From: Candidatus Vesicomyidisocius sp. Agig_15_S12
Lineage (GTDB): Bacteria; Pseudomonadota; Gammaproteobacteria; PS1; Pseudothioglobaceae
DNA: 64,000 nucleotides
Direction: 5' to 3'
Assembly: GCA_021730225.1 (NCBI GenBank)
Contig: CP072532.1
Coordinates: 83,230 to 147,229 of the forward strand
In this document: positions 31,126 through 40,650 of the stretch, in pieces
Layout of the letters: each line of letters begins with the position of its first letter
How positions within the stretch are numbered: the first letter of the stretch is position 1
Position numbers and translations under genes: made by a program
The notes under the pieces: generated by a model
Database searches by the model: none
Told to the model about the DNA's origin: nothing
Seen by the model: only the letters and a program-made list of their open reading frames with translations

Positions 31126-31671
31126 ATGCGCAAGAAACCAACAGTATTAAATATTAAAACTATTGCTACAACTAATTTTTTCAATATTGAGGAAATGGAT
31201 ATTAAGTTCTCAAATGGTGAAAAAAGAATATATGAACGTTTAAGACCATTTAAAAATGGTGCAGTATTGATTGTTCCTATGTTGGATGATGAAACTGTGC
31301 TTATGATTTATGAATATTCTGGCGGTACAGATAAATATGAGCTTGTATTAACCAAGGGAAAAATTGATGATAATGAAATACTTATTGAGGCCGCTAATAG
31401 AGAGTTAATTGAAGAAATTGGTTTTGGCGCTAATAAATTAACCTTTATTAAAGAAATGACCATTGCACCTAGTTATCAATCTAGTATTACTTATATTGTA
31501 TTAGCACAAGATTTATATAAAGCAAACGCACAAGGCGATGAGCCAGAATTATTAGAGGTGGTTACATTTAGGATGGCTGATTTGGAAAATTTGGTTTACA
31601 ACGAACATTTAACTGAAGCTAGAAGTATTGCAGCTTTATACATGGCGAGAGATATGATCAATAATCAATAA
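31126..31671 (+). CDS. nudE: ADP compounds hydrolase NudE
   Basis: The frame is open from a TTG at 31084, but the upstream part lies in a 13-bp tandem repeat, and the ATG at 31126 gives the family N-terminus (KPTVLNIKTIATTNFF). The 181-residue Nudix hydrolase has the box GKIDDNEILIEAANRELIEEIG, with the REUxEE core intact. The flanking sequence (VYERLRP-like, APSYQSS, GDEPE) matches NudE, which hydrolyses ADP-ribose, NADH and similar compounds to AMP. Confidence 0.92.
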   Translation: MRKKPTVLNIKTIATTNFFNIEEMDIKFSNGEKRIYERLRPFKNGAVLIVPMLDDETVLMIYEYSGGTDKYELVLTKGKIDDNEILIEAANRELIEEIGFGANKLTFIKEMTIAPSYQSSITYIVLAQDLYKANAQGDEPELLEVVTFRMADLENLVYNEHLTEARSIAALYMARDMINNQ

Positions 31672-32281
31672 TATAATAGTATTAGTTGTTGAAATATTGT
31701 TGAAATATCTAAGAATTTTTGTCATTTACTGACGTTAAAAAGCCTGATAGTTTTGATTGTATTAAGTGTGTTAATTAAAGTCTTATCAACGAGGAACTTT
31801 ATTTTGATCTATCGGATTAAAGCTAGTATATTAGCATTTTCTATATTTAGAAGTAGTGACTATTTTAGAGTGATTTTTTATTTTAAACAGTTTAAATAAA
31901 ATGATTCAGCGTAAAAATTGAAATGGTACTTGGATTTATAATGATATGGTGCCTGTTTATAGCAAACTTCACAAGCAAGGATTTACGTATTTAGTTGATG
32001 TGTGTTAAGATTTTAAATTGGCAGGTGGATTTTATAGTATTGTTTTTTTTAGGTTAAGTATTTTTTATGAATCTTTTTTTTGATAAGTAATGTTTATAAG
32101 TCTGTATTGTATATCTGTTTATGACTATATTTTATAAATTTGGTTGATTATCAAGTCGAGAGCTTGTATTTAAAATACTTTGGTATTTTAATATACAGTG
32201 TTATGTGTTAACGCAGTTATTAACAAAATTATTGTAAAATAGCCTGTGTTTTAAATATAAAAAAACAGGCAAGGAAGTAAT
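31672..32281. other. Gap of 610 bases containing a gene relic
   Basis: It is mostly AT-rich filler. At 31925-32045 the plus strand reads GTWIYNDMVPVYSKLHKQGF and, after an in-frame TAA, DFKLAGGFYSI, which looks like genuine former protein sequence. I do not recognise the family. The end of the gap carries AAGGAAG, the ribosome binding site of the lipoprotein gene that follows. Confidence 0.5.
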
Positions 32282-32413
32282 ATGAAAAAGATAACCATAC
32301 TTATAGTATTAGCCTTTATTGTTATTATTATTACTGCTTGTGGAAAGATGGGTGAATTGGAACGTATTAAGTCATCATCATTAGGTATATCAAGTATTAC
32401 CCAAATGGTATAA
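32282..32413 (+). CDS. lptM: LptM (YifL)-like small lipoprotein
   Basis: A 43-residue protein with a positively charged start, a hydrophobic stretch and the lipobox ITAC followed by GKMGELE. This resembles the CGxxGPL start of mature YifL/LptM, a lipoprotein that helps LptD-LptE mature in the outer membrane. Its position directly before lysA is the conserved location of yifL in many gammaproteobacteria. AAGGAAG lies 5 bases before the ATG. Its stop overlaps the lysA start (TAATG). The tail after the lipobox is very short. Confidence 0.75.
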   Translation: MKKITILIVLAFIVIIITACGKMGELERIKSSSLGISSITQMV

Positions 32414-33654
32414 TGGGTTTCTCTTATCAAAATCACATATTACACGCTGAGTCTGTTGCTATAGCGGATTTGATGAAAACCTATGGATCACCTCTTTATG
32501 TCTATTCAAGGACAGATATTGAGTATAATTGGCATTTATTTAGTCATGCTTTTGGTATTCATCCACATTTAGTTTGTTATGCGGTTAAAGCTAATTCTAA
32601 TTTAGCAGTTCTTAGTGTATTGGCAAAAATAGGTTCTGGTTTTGATGTTGTATCTAACGGAGAATTAGAACGTATTTTACTTGCTGGGGCGGATGCATCT
32701 CGTTGTGTTTTTTCAGGTGTGGCCAAAACAAATGTTGAGATTAAACGTGCTTTGGAAGTTGGTATTTTTTGTTTTAATGTTGAATCTATGGCAGAGATGA
32801 GTCGTATTGAACAAGTAGCAAAAGAAATGAGTATGCAAGCACCAATTTCATTACGAGTTAATCCTGATGTCGATGCAAAAACACATCCGTATATTTCAAC
32901 AGGACTTAAGGAGAATAAATTTGGCGTTGATATCGATGATGCTATTCCTATCTATAAAATGGCATATAACTCCCCTTATTTAAAGGTTAAAGGAATAGAT
33001 TGCCATATTGGCTCACAATTAACAAAAATATCTCCTTTTCTAGATGCGCTGGATAAAGTACTTGAACTGGTTGCTAAACTTGGTAGGCTTAATATTCATG
33101 TTACTCATTTAGATTTGGGCGGAGGTGTTGGTATTAAGTATGACAATGAACAAACAATTGATATTAATGCTTATATTTCTTCCATTCTTGATAAAGTAGG
33201 TAGTCTAAAAATTATTTTAGAACCAGGTCGGGCAATTGTTGGTAATGCTGGTATATTTGTTACCAAAGTTGAGTTTTTGAAACAAAATTCAGATAAGTCA
33301 TTTGCGATTATTGATGGTGCAATGAATGACTTATTGCGACCTTCTTTTTATCAAGCTTATCATCAAGTGTTGCCTATTGATGAGAATGCCGAAGGCATTG
33401 ATGCTCATTGGGATTTAGTGGGGCCAATTTGTGAAACAGGTGATTTTTTGGCTAAAAATAGAAGACTTTCTTTATCGGAAGGGGACTATTTAGCGCTAAT
33501 GTCTGCTGGTGCTTATGGCTCTACTATGAGTTCAAATTATAATTCTCGTCCTAGGGTAGCGGAAGTGATGGTATTAGGTAGTCAATACACATTAGTACGA
33601 GAACGTGAAACTATTCAGGATTTGTTTAATAAAGAATATATGATTAATGACTAA
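32413..33654 (+). CDS. lysA: Diaminopimelate decarboxylase
   Basis: A 413-residue PLP enzyme catalysing the last step of lysine synthesis. The PLP lysine is in CYAVKANSN, with HIGSQ and GGGVGI for phosphate binding, EPGRAIVGNAG, and the active-site cysteine segment GPICETGDF. The length matches the family. It overlaps the preceding lipoprotein gene by one base and the following yhbY by 8 bases, so it is part of a tight operon. Confidence 0.96.
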   Translation: MGFSYQNHILHAESVAIADLMKTYGSPLYVYSRTDIEYNWHLFSHAFGIHPHLVCYAVKANSNLAVLSVLAKIGSGFDVVSNGELERILLAGADASRCVFSGVAKTNVEIKRALEVGIFCFNVESMAEMSRIEQVAKEMSMQAPISLRVNPDVDAKTHPYISTGLKENKFGVDIDDAIPIYKMAYNSPYLKVKGIDCHIGSQLTKISPFLDALDKVLELVAKLGRLNIHVTHLDLGGGVGIKYDNEQTIDINAYISSILDKVGSLKIILEPGRAIVGNAGIFVTKVEFLKQNSDKSFAIIDGAMNDLLRPSFYQAYHQVLPIDENAEGIDAHWDLVGPICETGDFLAKNRRLSLSEGDYLALMSAGAYGSTMSSNYNSRPRVAEVMVLGSQYTLVRERETIQDLFNKEYMIND

Positions 33655-33949
33655 ACTAACCAATAATCAAAAAAAGTTTCTTAGATCAAAAAGCCATAAT
33701 TTAAAACCTGTTGTGATGGTAGGACAACATGGATTGAATGAGTCTGTTTTAGCAGAGCTTAAAATAACTATGGATAAACATGAATTGTTAAAAATCAAGA
33801 TACGTATGGATAAAAAAATGGAAAAGCAAAAAATAATTAATAGAATTATTAATACTTATCATGCCCATTTGGTGCAAGTTATTGGCAATATTGTGGTTAT
33901 TTATCGTGCATTTGATGAAGACCTACAAATCATTCTGCCAAGAAAATAA
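33647..33949 (+). CDS. yhbY: YhbY-type CRM-domain RNA-binding protein
   Basis: A 100-residue protein made almost wholly of one CRM (CRS1-YhbY) domain: LTNNQKKFLRSKSHNLKPVV followed by MVGQHGLNESVL and HELLKIKI. YhbY associates with the pre-50S ribosomal subunit. The start overlaps the lysA stop by 8 bases. Confidence 0.92.
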   Translation: MTKLTNNQKKFLRSKSHNLKPVVMVGQHGLNESVLAELKITMDKHELLKIKIRMDKKMEKQKIINRIINTYHAHLVQVIGNIVVIYRAFDEDLQIILPRK

Positions 33950-33955
33950 AGTTCA

Positions 33956-35041
33956 ATGAGGATTGCAATTAGTGCAACAGAAGCTTCAGGTGATTTAATC
34001 GGTTCTAAATTGGTTGAATCTTTAAGAAAGCAAAACTCCAATATTATCATTGAAGGATTGGCTGGGGATAAAATGTTTGCTGCTGGTTGTATACAGGATT
34101 GGGATCAAAGACAAGTAAATGTGATGGGATTTAGTGAAATTTTAAAGAAATTACCTTTTTTATTTATTTTGCGTAAACGTATTATTGCTTATTTTTCTAG
34201 TCAAAAACCTGATGTTTTTATTGGTGTTGATGCGCCAGATTTTAACCTTGTGATTGAGAGAAAACTTAAATCTAAAGGTATTAGAACTATACATTTTATT
34301 TCTCCTTCGATTTGGGCTTGGCGTCAATCACGAGTTAAAAAAATTAAACAATCAACAGATTTAGTGCTGTGTTTATTTCCATTTGAAGTAGATTTTTATC
34401 AAGCGTATGATCAAAGATCATTGTTTATTGGGCATCCATTGGCACAGATCTTACGCCCTAGAAAATCACATATTAAGACAAAAAATATTCTCCTAATGCC
34501 AGGTTCTAGACAAAGTGAAATCAAGCGATTGTTACCTGAGATGTTGTTGGCAGTTAAAATAATGTCCTTACAAGATAGAATGTTAACCTTTAATTTGGTT
34601 CTAGTTAATGATGAATTATTGGATTGGGTAACTATCCAAGTAGGGAATATTCCAGTTGAAATTTCATTTGATGATGCGCATATGCGTATGTTAAGAGCAG
34701 ATTTGGCGTTAGTTGCATCAGGTACTGCGGCGTTAGAGTTGAGTTTGGTTGGTGTGCCTATGGTAGTTATGTATAAACTGTCTCGTTTTAGTTATTTTAT
34801 TGCTTCAAGATTAGTTAAAAGTAAATATATTAGTTTGCCAAATATAATTGTTAATAAAAATCTAGTACCAGAATTGATACAAAATAGTGCTAATGGTGAT
34901 AATATTGCCAAACATGCTATGATAATTATGAGTCGTGATAATAAATCATTAATTAAAGAGTTTAATGCAATTCATCAACAATTAGACTTAGATGCTAGTG
35001 ATGAATCAGCACGTATTATTTATGAGTTTATCAACGAATAA
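33956..35041 (+). CDS. lpxB: Lipid-A-disaccharide synthase
   Basis: A 361-residue glycosyltransferase (GT19), slightly shorter than the usual 380. It begins with RIAISATEASGDLIGS and contains the characteristic FIGVDAPDFNL, SPSIWAWRQ, LMPGSRQSEIKRLLP, ASGTAALE and VPMVVMYK segments. It joins UDP-2,3-diacylglucosamine and lipid X at the inner membrane. With lptC, lptE and lptM in this window it indicates that LPS synthesis and export are kept. Its 3' end overlaps nadC. Confidence 0.95.
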   Translation: MRIAISATEASGDLIGSKLVESLRKQNSNIIIEGLAGDKMFAAGCIQDWDQRQVNVMGFSEILKKLPFLFILRKRIIAYFSSQKPDVFIGVDAPDFNLVIERKLKSKGIRTIHFISPSIWAWRQSRVKKIKQSTDLVLCLFPFEVDFYQAYDQRSLFIGHPLAQILRPRKSHIKTKNILLMPGSRQSEIKRLLPEMLLAVKIMSLQDRMLTFNLVLVNDELLDWVTIQVGNIPVEISFDDAHMRMLRADLALVASGTAALELSLVGVPMVVMYKLSRFSYFIASRLVKSKYISLPNIIVNKNLVPELIQNSANGDNIAKHAMIIMSRDNKSLIKEFNAIHQQLDLDASDESARIIYEFINE

Positions 35042-35855
35042 GTACATTTTTAATAGTGTAGTATTAGCTTTAAACGAGGATCTTGGTACTGGTGATGTTT
35101 CTGCTGATTTATTATTAGATAAAATAAGTACAGCTGAGATTATCTCAAGAGAATCAGGTATTATTTGTGGTATAGAATATGCACAGAGTACATTTTTATT
35201 GCTTAATGATAACCTTAAACTAGATTGGAAAGTTAAAGATGGTGAGTACATTAATCCAGGGCAGGTCTTGTGTGTCCTAATAGGTTCTTCCAAGGCTATT
35301 ATTAGTGCTGAAAGAGTGGCGCTTAACTTTTTACAGATGTTAAGTTCTGTGGCAACAAGAACTCGTTACTTAGTAAATAAAATTAATCATACTAATACAC
35401 AGTTACTAGATACTAGAAAAACTATTATTGGATTAAGATTGGCACAAAAATATGCCGTAAAATGTGGGGGTGGTGTTAACCATCGTATGGGTTTGTATGA
35501 TTGTATTATACTAAAAGAGAATCATATTATTGCTTCAGGTTCAATTGCTTCGTCAGTTAAAATAGCAATAGAAAAATATCCAAATCTACCTTTAATTGTT
35601 GAAGTTGAGGGTTTAAATCAATTACAAGAGGTGCTTAAACTTAGCGGTATAACTAGAGTATTATGCGATAATTTTCTCATAAGTGATTTAATACAAGCAG
35701 TTGTTATGGCTAAAGATAAATTACCATTAGAGGCTTCTGGTAATATTAATGAAAGTACTATTGTAGAAGTGGCTAATACTGGTGTTGACTTTATTTCTAT
35801 AGGTAGTATCACTAAGAATATTCAAGCAATAGATTTATCTTTAAGGTTTATTTGA
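35022..35855 (+). CDS. nadC: Nicotinate-nucleotide pyrophosphorylase (quinolinate phosphoribosyltransferase)
   Basis: The frame is open from the ATG at 34992, inside lpxB; the ATG at 35022 is preferred because it gives the usual N-terminus and a 20-base overlap. The 277-residue enzyme has NEDLGTGDVSAD, the active-site TRKTIIGLRLAQKYAVKCGGG, NHRMGLYD and the phosphate-binding VDFISIGSIT. It makes nicotinate mononucleotide from quinolinate and PRPP. It converges on cysQ with a 15-base overlap of coding ends. Confidence 0.94.
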   Translation: MSLSTNKYIFNSVVLALNEDLGTGDVSADLLLDKISTAEIISRESGIICGIEYAQSTFLLLNDNLKLDWKVKDGEYINPGQVLCVLIGSSKAIISAERVALNFLQMLSSVATRTRYLVNKINHTNTQLLDTRKTIIGLRLAQKYAVKCGGGVNHRMGLYDCIILKENHIIASGSIASSVKIAIEKYPNLPLIVEVEGLNQLQEVLKLSGITRVLCDNFLISDLIQAVVMAKDKLPLEASGNINESTIVEVANTGVDFISIGSITKNIQAIDLSLRFI

Positions 35856-36623
35856 GGCAAAGAAGATAGGGCTAGTTAAATCATCTTTAGTATTGTAACT
35901 GAGAGGCTTTTCATTTTGGTTAACAACACTTCCTCCGGCATTTTGCAGAATGCACACGCCAGCAGCAGTATCCCATTCAGAACAAGGGCCAAATTTTGGG
36001 TAATAGTCATATTTACCTTCTGCGATAGCACAAAATTTTAGTGCACTACCTAATTGCGATACCTTATAGGCGCTGTATTTTTTTAAATGGTCTTTTAATT
36101 GTTTATTATGTGATGACCAATGACCAATGACAATTCTTAAAGGGCTGTGATTAGGGTGTACATTTAACGGTTGAATAATATTCTTTTGTTGTTTGAATAC
36201 TTTGTTTGCATCTGTTGTATAGTAGTGTGTTTTTCTTGGTGGTGCGTAAATCATACCAAATATTGGTTTGTGTTGTTTAATATAAGCAATACAAATACAA
36301 AACTCATCTGTTTGTTTAAGAAAATCACGAGTACCGTCAAGTGGATCAATTATCCAGTATTCATGCCATTTAGAGCGCTCAGAAAATTCAATTATTTCAG
36401 ATTCCTCTGAAAGTATAGGTGTATTTGGTGTAAGTTTTGATAGTGTTTTAACAATGAGTTTATGTGCGTTTTTATCAGCAATGGTAAATGGTGTTTTGTT
36501 TGATTTGATTTTAATATTAAGCTCATTCTCGTATAGCGACATAATCATATCGCCAACTTTTGTTGTCATTCTAATTAGTTTTGGTATGAGTAAATCAAAC
36601 ATAGCTATATTATCATATCCCAT
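35841..36623 (-). CDS. cysQ: 3'(2'),5'-bisphosphate nucleotidase CysQ
   Basis: A 260-residue inositol-monophosphatase-fold enzyme. It has the metal motif EESE (in PILSEESEIIEF), WIIDPLDGTRDF and the C-terminal SEWDTAAGVCIL. CysQ hydrolyses 3'-phosphoadenosine 5'-phosphate, left from sulfation and assimilatory PAPS use, to AMP. The start is either the first ATG or the one seven codons later (MFDLLIPK). The coding end overlaps the convergent nadC by 15 bases, so there is no terminator between them. Confidence 0.92.
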   Translation of the reverse strand: MGYDNIAMFDLLIPKLIRMTTKVGDMIMSLYENELNIKIKSNKTPFTIADKNAHKLIVKTLSKLTPNTPILSEESEIIEFSERSKWHEYWIIDPLDGTRDFLKQTDEFCICIAYIKQHKPIFGMIYAPPRKTHYYTTDANKVFKQQKNIIQPLNVHPNHSPLRIVIGHWSSHNKQLKDHLKKYSAYKVSQLGSALKFCAIAEGKYDYYPKFGPCSEWDTAAGVCILQNAGGSVVNQNEKPLSYNTKDDLTSPIFFASNKP

Positions 36624-36649
36624 TAAGTATGATAAGTATTGATGGAAAT

Positions 36650-36690
36650 GATAGGTCTACTTGGACTTTAACCAAGAATTAATAGAAGAA
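36650..36690 (-). pseudogene. Decayed 3' fragment of a tRNA similar to the CAU tRNA at 37553
   Basis: The plus-strand sequence GTCTACTTGGACTTTAACCA near 36654-36673 differs from the acceptor/T-arm of the tRNA at 37556-37580 at only a few positions, including a shared run CTACTTGGACTT and then AACCAAG. The D-arm, the anticodon arm and the rest do not align. It looks like a partial duplicate or a second tRNA gene that has eroded. Confidence 0.6.
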
Positions 36691-37552
36691 AATATTAAAA
36701 GTAGAGTAATGTATGATATTGTAAATAAAACTATTAAAGTTTTTCATCGTGATTGATCTAATTATGATAGAGAATATATATTTATTAATTCACTAAATTA
36801 GAATTATAATCTTGTACAAGTTAGTAACAATAATTAGAGTGTTATTTTTGTAAAAATTACAGGGCAATTAAAGATATACAAACTTTATTATATCTAGTCG
36901 AATATAAATTTTTATTATTTGTTATATTATCATATTTTAAACGGGTATAAAATAAAGTAAATAAATTTTACAGAAATTGTATTAACTAATAAAAACCTGT
37001 TATATTTAACAGTTTTCTGTGTAATAGTTGTTCTATACATGTGTCAATTTTATCAAAATTGTTATTAAATATGTAATTAGAAACAGAATAATAATTATGA
37101 TTTTTAAGTTTTAATTCATAGATTTTTACTTTTATTTGTTAAATTATATTTCTAATATTGTAATGTAGGATATTGTTATTTCTTTAATAACGTTTATCAT
37201 AAGTGTCAACATAATTTGTATTATATAGAAAATATAAAAACTCCTGTATTTGGCAGGTAAAGGATTATCGTAATACTACGTATTAGTAGTTTTTTGTTTT
37301 ATATTTGGTTTTTAGTGTTATCAGTTTTTTAATTCAAAATAGCGACTACTTTTTGGTTTCTTAAGTTTTTTATTTTGATAAATACTAACTTTTAAAAGGG
37401 GAGATGATGTTGTTGATAAAATTAAAAAATTATCCTGCAATTAACAGTAATTAGTAATCTTATAAAATTCTTATGATTTTGTAAATACTTACTAAATAGT
37501 CAGTTGTTGTAAATAATGATTATAAGTAACTAAGTAAATAACTTCTTTAATA
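36691..37552. other. Non-coding gap of about 860 bases
   Basis: It lies downstream of the tRNA on the reverse strand. It is AT-rich with stops in all frames. A short coding-like piece (plus strand around 36735-36785) cannot be assigned. No other RNA gene was recognised. Confidence 0.45.
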
Positions 37553-37629
37553 TGGTGGGCCTACTTGGACTTGAACCAAGGACCAATCGATTATGAGTCG
37601 ATTGCTCTAACCAACTGAGCTATAGGCCC
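37553..37629 (-). tRNA. tRNA with CAU anticodon, probably tRNA-Ile2
   Basis: On the reverse strand the gene starts GGGCCTATAGCTCAGTTGG, has an anticodon stem ATCGA/TCGAT around the loop CTCATAA (anticodon CAT), the T-arm GGTTCAAGTCC and an encoded CCA end (77 bases). The acceptor GGGCCTA and the post-anticodon TTGGTC resemble tRNA-Ile2, whose C34 is changed to lysidine by TilS (tilS is at 52467). Elongator tRNA-Met is the alternative. It lies 13 bases after the rpoD stop on the same strand. Confidence 0.9.
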
Positions 37630-37642
37630 TTAAAGTAAAAGA

Positions 37643-39454
37643 TTATTCTAAAAAGCTTTGTAATTTATGCGCACGAGAAGGATGTCTTAACTTGCGTAGT
37701 GCTTTAGCCTCAATCTGACGAATACGCTCACGCGTGACATCAAATTGGCGACCAACTTCTTCTAAAGTATGATCAGTATTCATGTTAATACCAAAACGCA
37801 TTTTTAATACTTTGGCTTCACGAGGAGACAAGTTAGAAAGTAAATCACCTGTAGTTTCTCTTAAGCTCTCTTTAGTGGTTATTTCAACAGGTGAAGATAA
37901 ATTAGTGTCTTCAATAAAATCACCAATATTAGAATCCTCATCATCTCCAACTGGAGTTTCCATTGATAATGGTTCTTTAGCAATTTTTAAGATTTTAATA
38001 ATTTTGTATTCTGGTAATTCCATTTCAGTTGCTAGTTCTTCAGAAGAAGCCTCTCGACCAAATTTTTGCAAGAGTTGGCGACGTACACGATTAAGTTTAT
38101 TAATGGTTTCAATCATATGAACTGGGATACGAATAGTGCGTGCTTGGTCTGCAATAGAGCGAGTAATAGCTTGACGAATCCACCAAGTGGCATAAGTAGA
38201 AAACTTATAACCACGACGATATTCAAATTTATCAACTGCTTTCATTAAGCCAACATTTCCTTCTTGTATTAAGTCTAGAAATTGCAATCCACGGTTGGCA
38301 TATTTTTTAGCAATTGAAATCACTAATCTAAGATTAGCCTCGATCATTTGAGATTTTGCTTTTTTAGCACGACGATCACCACGACGATACATTTTATTTA
38401 GCTTTTTAAGTTCAACAATAGTTAGTTGCATTTCCTCTTCGAACTGTTGAAGATTTTTTTGAGCATAGTAAATTTTATCTTTACTATTTTTTAGATTCTT
38501 TTCAATTTTTTCATCTAATTTGACGGTATCAAGCCAATTGAAATTAGTTTCATTATTAGAAAATAATTCAAAAAAATGTAATCGATTCATTCCTGCGTCT
38601 AGGCAGGTATTTTTAATGATTTTTTCTTGTTCTTTGACTTGACTTACACGATTACAAATAACTTCTATCATAGTATTGACTAGTTTAGGAGCTAGGCGTA
38701 AATCTGATAATCCTTTAGATAACTGTTGACGTGTTTTAATTGTTTTGTTATGGCGAAATCCAAGTTGTTCAGTGGTTTTGTTGTAAGTTTCAGAGTATTT
38801 TAGAACTGTGTCAAAACGGCTATATACTTGATTTTTATCGGGTCCTGTGTATTCCATTTCTTCAATTTCTTCATATTCTTCATCGTTATCAAACTCACCT
38901 GCATCAAAGGCTACTTTCTTATTAGCGAAATCTTCTGCATCACCTTGATAACCGATAATTACATCAGTCATTTTACATTTTCCCTCTTCTAAACGGGTGT
39001 GTGCTTTAAAGAAAAAATCTGTAATAACAGGATATAAAGTGATACTTTGCATAATTTCAAATACGCCAGCTTCAATTTCTTTAGCAATACGAATTTCGTC
39101 TTCTTGCTCTAATAAATCTACAACACCCATTTCACGCATATACATTCTAACTGGATCTGTTGTTCTTCCAAACTCTGAATCAAGAGCTGCTAGCGCTGCT
39201 ATTGCGGCTTCTGCTGAAGTTGACTGTGCTTTGGCGCCAGATTCAACCACTAAGGTGTCTGCATCCGGTACTGTATCAGAAACGGTAATATCTAATTCTT
39301 CAAGAATTGTAACAATAGGTTCTACTTGTTCTTGAGTCAATAGGTCTTCTGGCAAGATGTCATTAATTTCAGAGTAGGTTAAGTAGCCTTTTTCTTTCCC
39401 TACCATGATGAGTTTTTGTAGTGCTTGCTTGTGTGCTTTAGTTGTGGATTTCAT
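37643..39454 (-). CDS. rpoD: RNA polymerase sigma-70 factor RpoD
   Basis: A 603-residue primary sigma factor. It has region 1.1 at the N-terminus ([18 protein letters not shown]), region 1.2 ([11 protein letters not shown]), a long non-conserved insert (about 150-320), region 2 ([34 protein letters not shown]), region 3 and the region 4 helix-turn-helix ([20 protein letters not shown]). It directs core polymerase to housekeeping promoters. No other sigma factor is seen in the window. Confidence 0.97.
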   Translation of the reverse strand: MKSTTKAHKQALQKLIMVGKEKGYLTYSEINDILPEDLLTQEQVEPIVTILEELDITVSDTVPDADTLVVESGAKAQSTSAEAAIAALAALDSEFGRTTDPVRMYMREMGVVDLLEQEDEIRIAKEIEAGVFEIMQSITLYPVITDFFFKAHTRLEEGKCKMTDVIIGYQGDAEDFANKKVAFDAGEFDNDEEYEEIEEMEYTGPDKNQVYSRFDTVLKYSETYNKTTEQLGFRHNKTIKTRQQLSKGLSDLRLAPKLVNTMIEVICNRVSQVKEQEKIIKNTCLDAGMNRLHFFELFSNNETNFNWLDTVKLDEKIEKNLKNSKDKIYYAQKNLQQFEEEMQLTIVELKKLNKMYRRGDRRAKKAKSQMIEANLRLVISIAKKYANRGLQFLDLIQEGNVGLMKAVDKFEYRRGYKFSTYATWWIRQAITRSIADQARTIRIPVHMIETINKLNRVRRQLLQKFGREASSEELATEMELPEYKIIKILKIAKEPLSMETPVGDDEDSNIGDFIEDTNLSSPVEITTKESLRETTGDLLSNLSPREAKVLKMRFGINMNTDHTLEEVGRQFDVTRERIRQIEAKALRKLRHPSRAHKLQSFLE

Positions 39455-39553
39455 AAATTAAAATTATTATATTTGAAAAGCCAAATGATGGATTATACCC
39501 AAAGTTATTAGTTAGAAATCATAGCCTTGTATTACGATGTTTTTATTATACTA

Positions 39554-40507
39554 TTATGTAAAAATAGTACTAATAGATTGTTCTTCGCTAATTCTTTTGA
39601 TAACTTCAGCCATTGTTGGCGCAATGGATAATTGTCTAATTTTAAAACAGTTAGCAACATCAGTATTGAGCGGAATAGTATTAGTTGTTATTAATTCATT
39701 TAGTTGAGAATTGTTAATATTGTTAATTGCATTACCAGAAAGTACTGCATGAGTGGCATAGGCTACTACTTCTTTGGCGCCTCGTTGTTTTAAAATACTA
39801 GCAGCTTGGCAGAGTGTACCAGCGGTATCAACCATATCATCAATTAAAATACAACTTCTATCCTTAACATCACCAATAACATTCATTATCTTAACCATGT
39901 TAGGTGCTGGTCGTCGTTTGTCAATAATGGCAAGATCTGCATCATTTAAGCGTTTTGCAGCAGAGCGTGCCCTTACTACACCACCTACATCAGGAGATAC
40001 AACAACAATATCTTTGTAATTTTTAGATAAAATATCTTCAATTAGAACGGGCTGGGCATAAATATTGTCAATTGGAATATTGAAAAATCCTTGAATTTGG
40101 TCTGCATGTAGATCAACGGTTAATATTCGGTCAACGCCTGCAGATTCAATTAATTTTGCTGCAAGTTTTGCTGTAATGGGTACACGAGTCAAGCGTGATC
40201 TACGGTCTTGTCTTGAATAACCAAAATACGGCACAACAGCAGTAATTCTTGTAGCTGATGAGCGTTTAAGTGCATCAACGATAATTAAAAGTTCCATTAG
40301 GGTTTCAGCTGGAGAAGGTCCGCAAGTAGGTTGAATGATAAATACATCACAACCACGTACATTTTCTAATATTTCAATTTGAGGTTCGCCATCGCTAAAT
40401 CTACTTACAAGTGCTTTACCTTGTACGACATTTAAACTAGAAATAATTTCTCTAGAAAGTTCAGGATTAGCATTACCGCTAAAGATTTTAATTTTGTCAA
40501 GAGACAT
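39554..40507 (-). CDS. prs: Ribose-phosphate pyrophosphokinase
   Basis: A 317-residue PRPP synthetase. It has the ATP-binding segment SRQDRRSR, the flexible-loop lysine and arginine in KRRPAPNMVK, and the PRPP-binding CILIDDMVDTAGTL. It makes PRPP for purines, pyrimidines, histidine, tryptophan (trpD nearby) and NAD (nadC nearby). The conserved order ispE, tRNA-Gln, prs on one strand is seen in several gammaproteobacteria and supports the call. Confidence 0.96.
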   Translation of the reverse strand: MSLDKIKIFSGNANPELSREIISSLNVVQGKALVSRFSDGEPQIEILENVRGCDVFIIQPTCGPSPAETLMELLIIVDALKRSSATRITAVVPYFGYSRQDRRSRLTRVPITAKLAAKLIESAGVDRILTVDLHADQIQGFFNIPIDNIYAQPVLIEDILSKNYKDIVVVSPDVGGVVRARSAAKRLNDADLAIIDKRRPAPNMVKIMNVIGDVKDRSCILIDDMVDTAGTLCQAASILKQRGAKEVVAYATHAVLSGNAINNINNSQLNELITTNTIPLNTDVANCFKIRQLSIAPTMAEVIKRISEEQSISTIFT

Positions 40508-40575
40508 AGAGGTTGACCAATACTATTAAAGTGGGTAAATTATACTCTTATAAAATATAAAATATAAAAATAAGT

Positions 40576-40650
40576 TGGCTGGGCTGGCAGGATTTGAACC
40601 TGCGTATGACGGGATCAAAACCCGTTGCCTTACCGCTTGGCGACAGCCCA
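40576..40650 (-). tRNA. tRNA-Gln (UUG)
   Basis: On the reverse strand the gene reads TGGGCTGTCGCCAAGCGGT..., with the anticodon stem ACGGG/CCCGT around loop TTTTGAT (anticodon TTG), the T-arm GGTTCAAATCC and an encoded CCA (75 bases). The 5' 21 bases are also the end of ispE: its stop codon TAA lies in the D-loop. It sits between ispE and prs. Confidence 0.95.
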
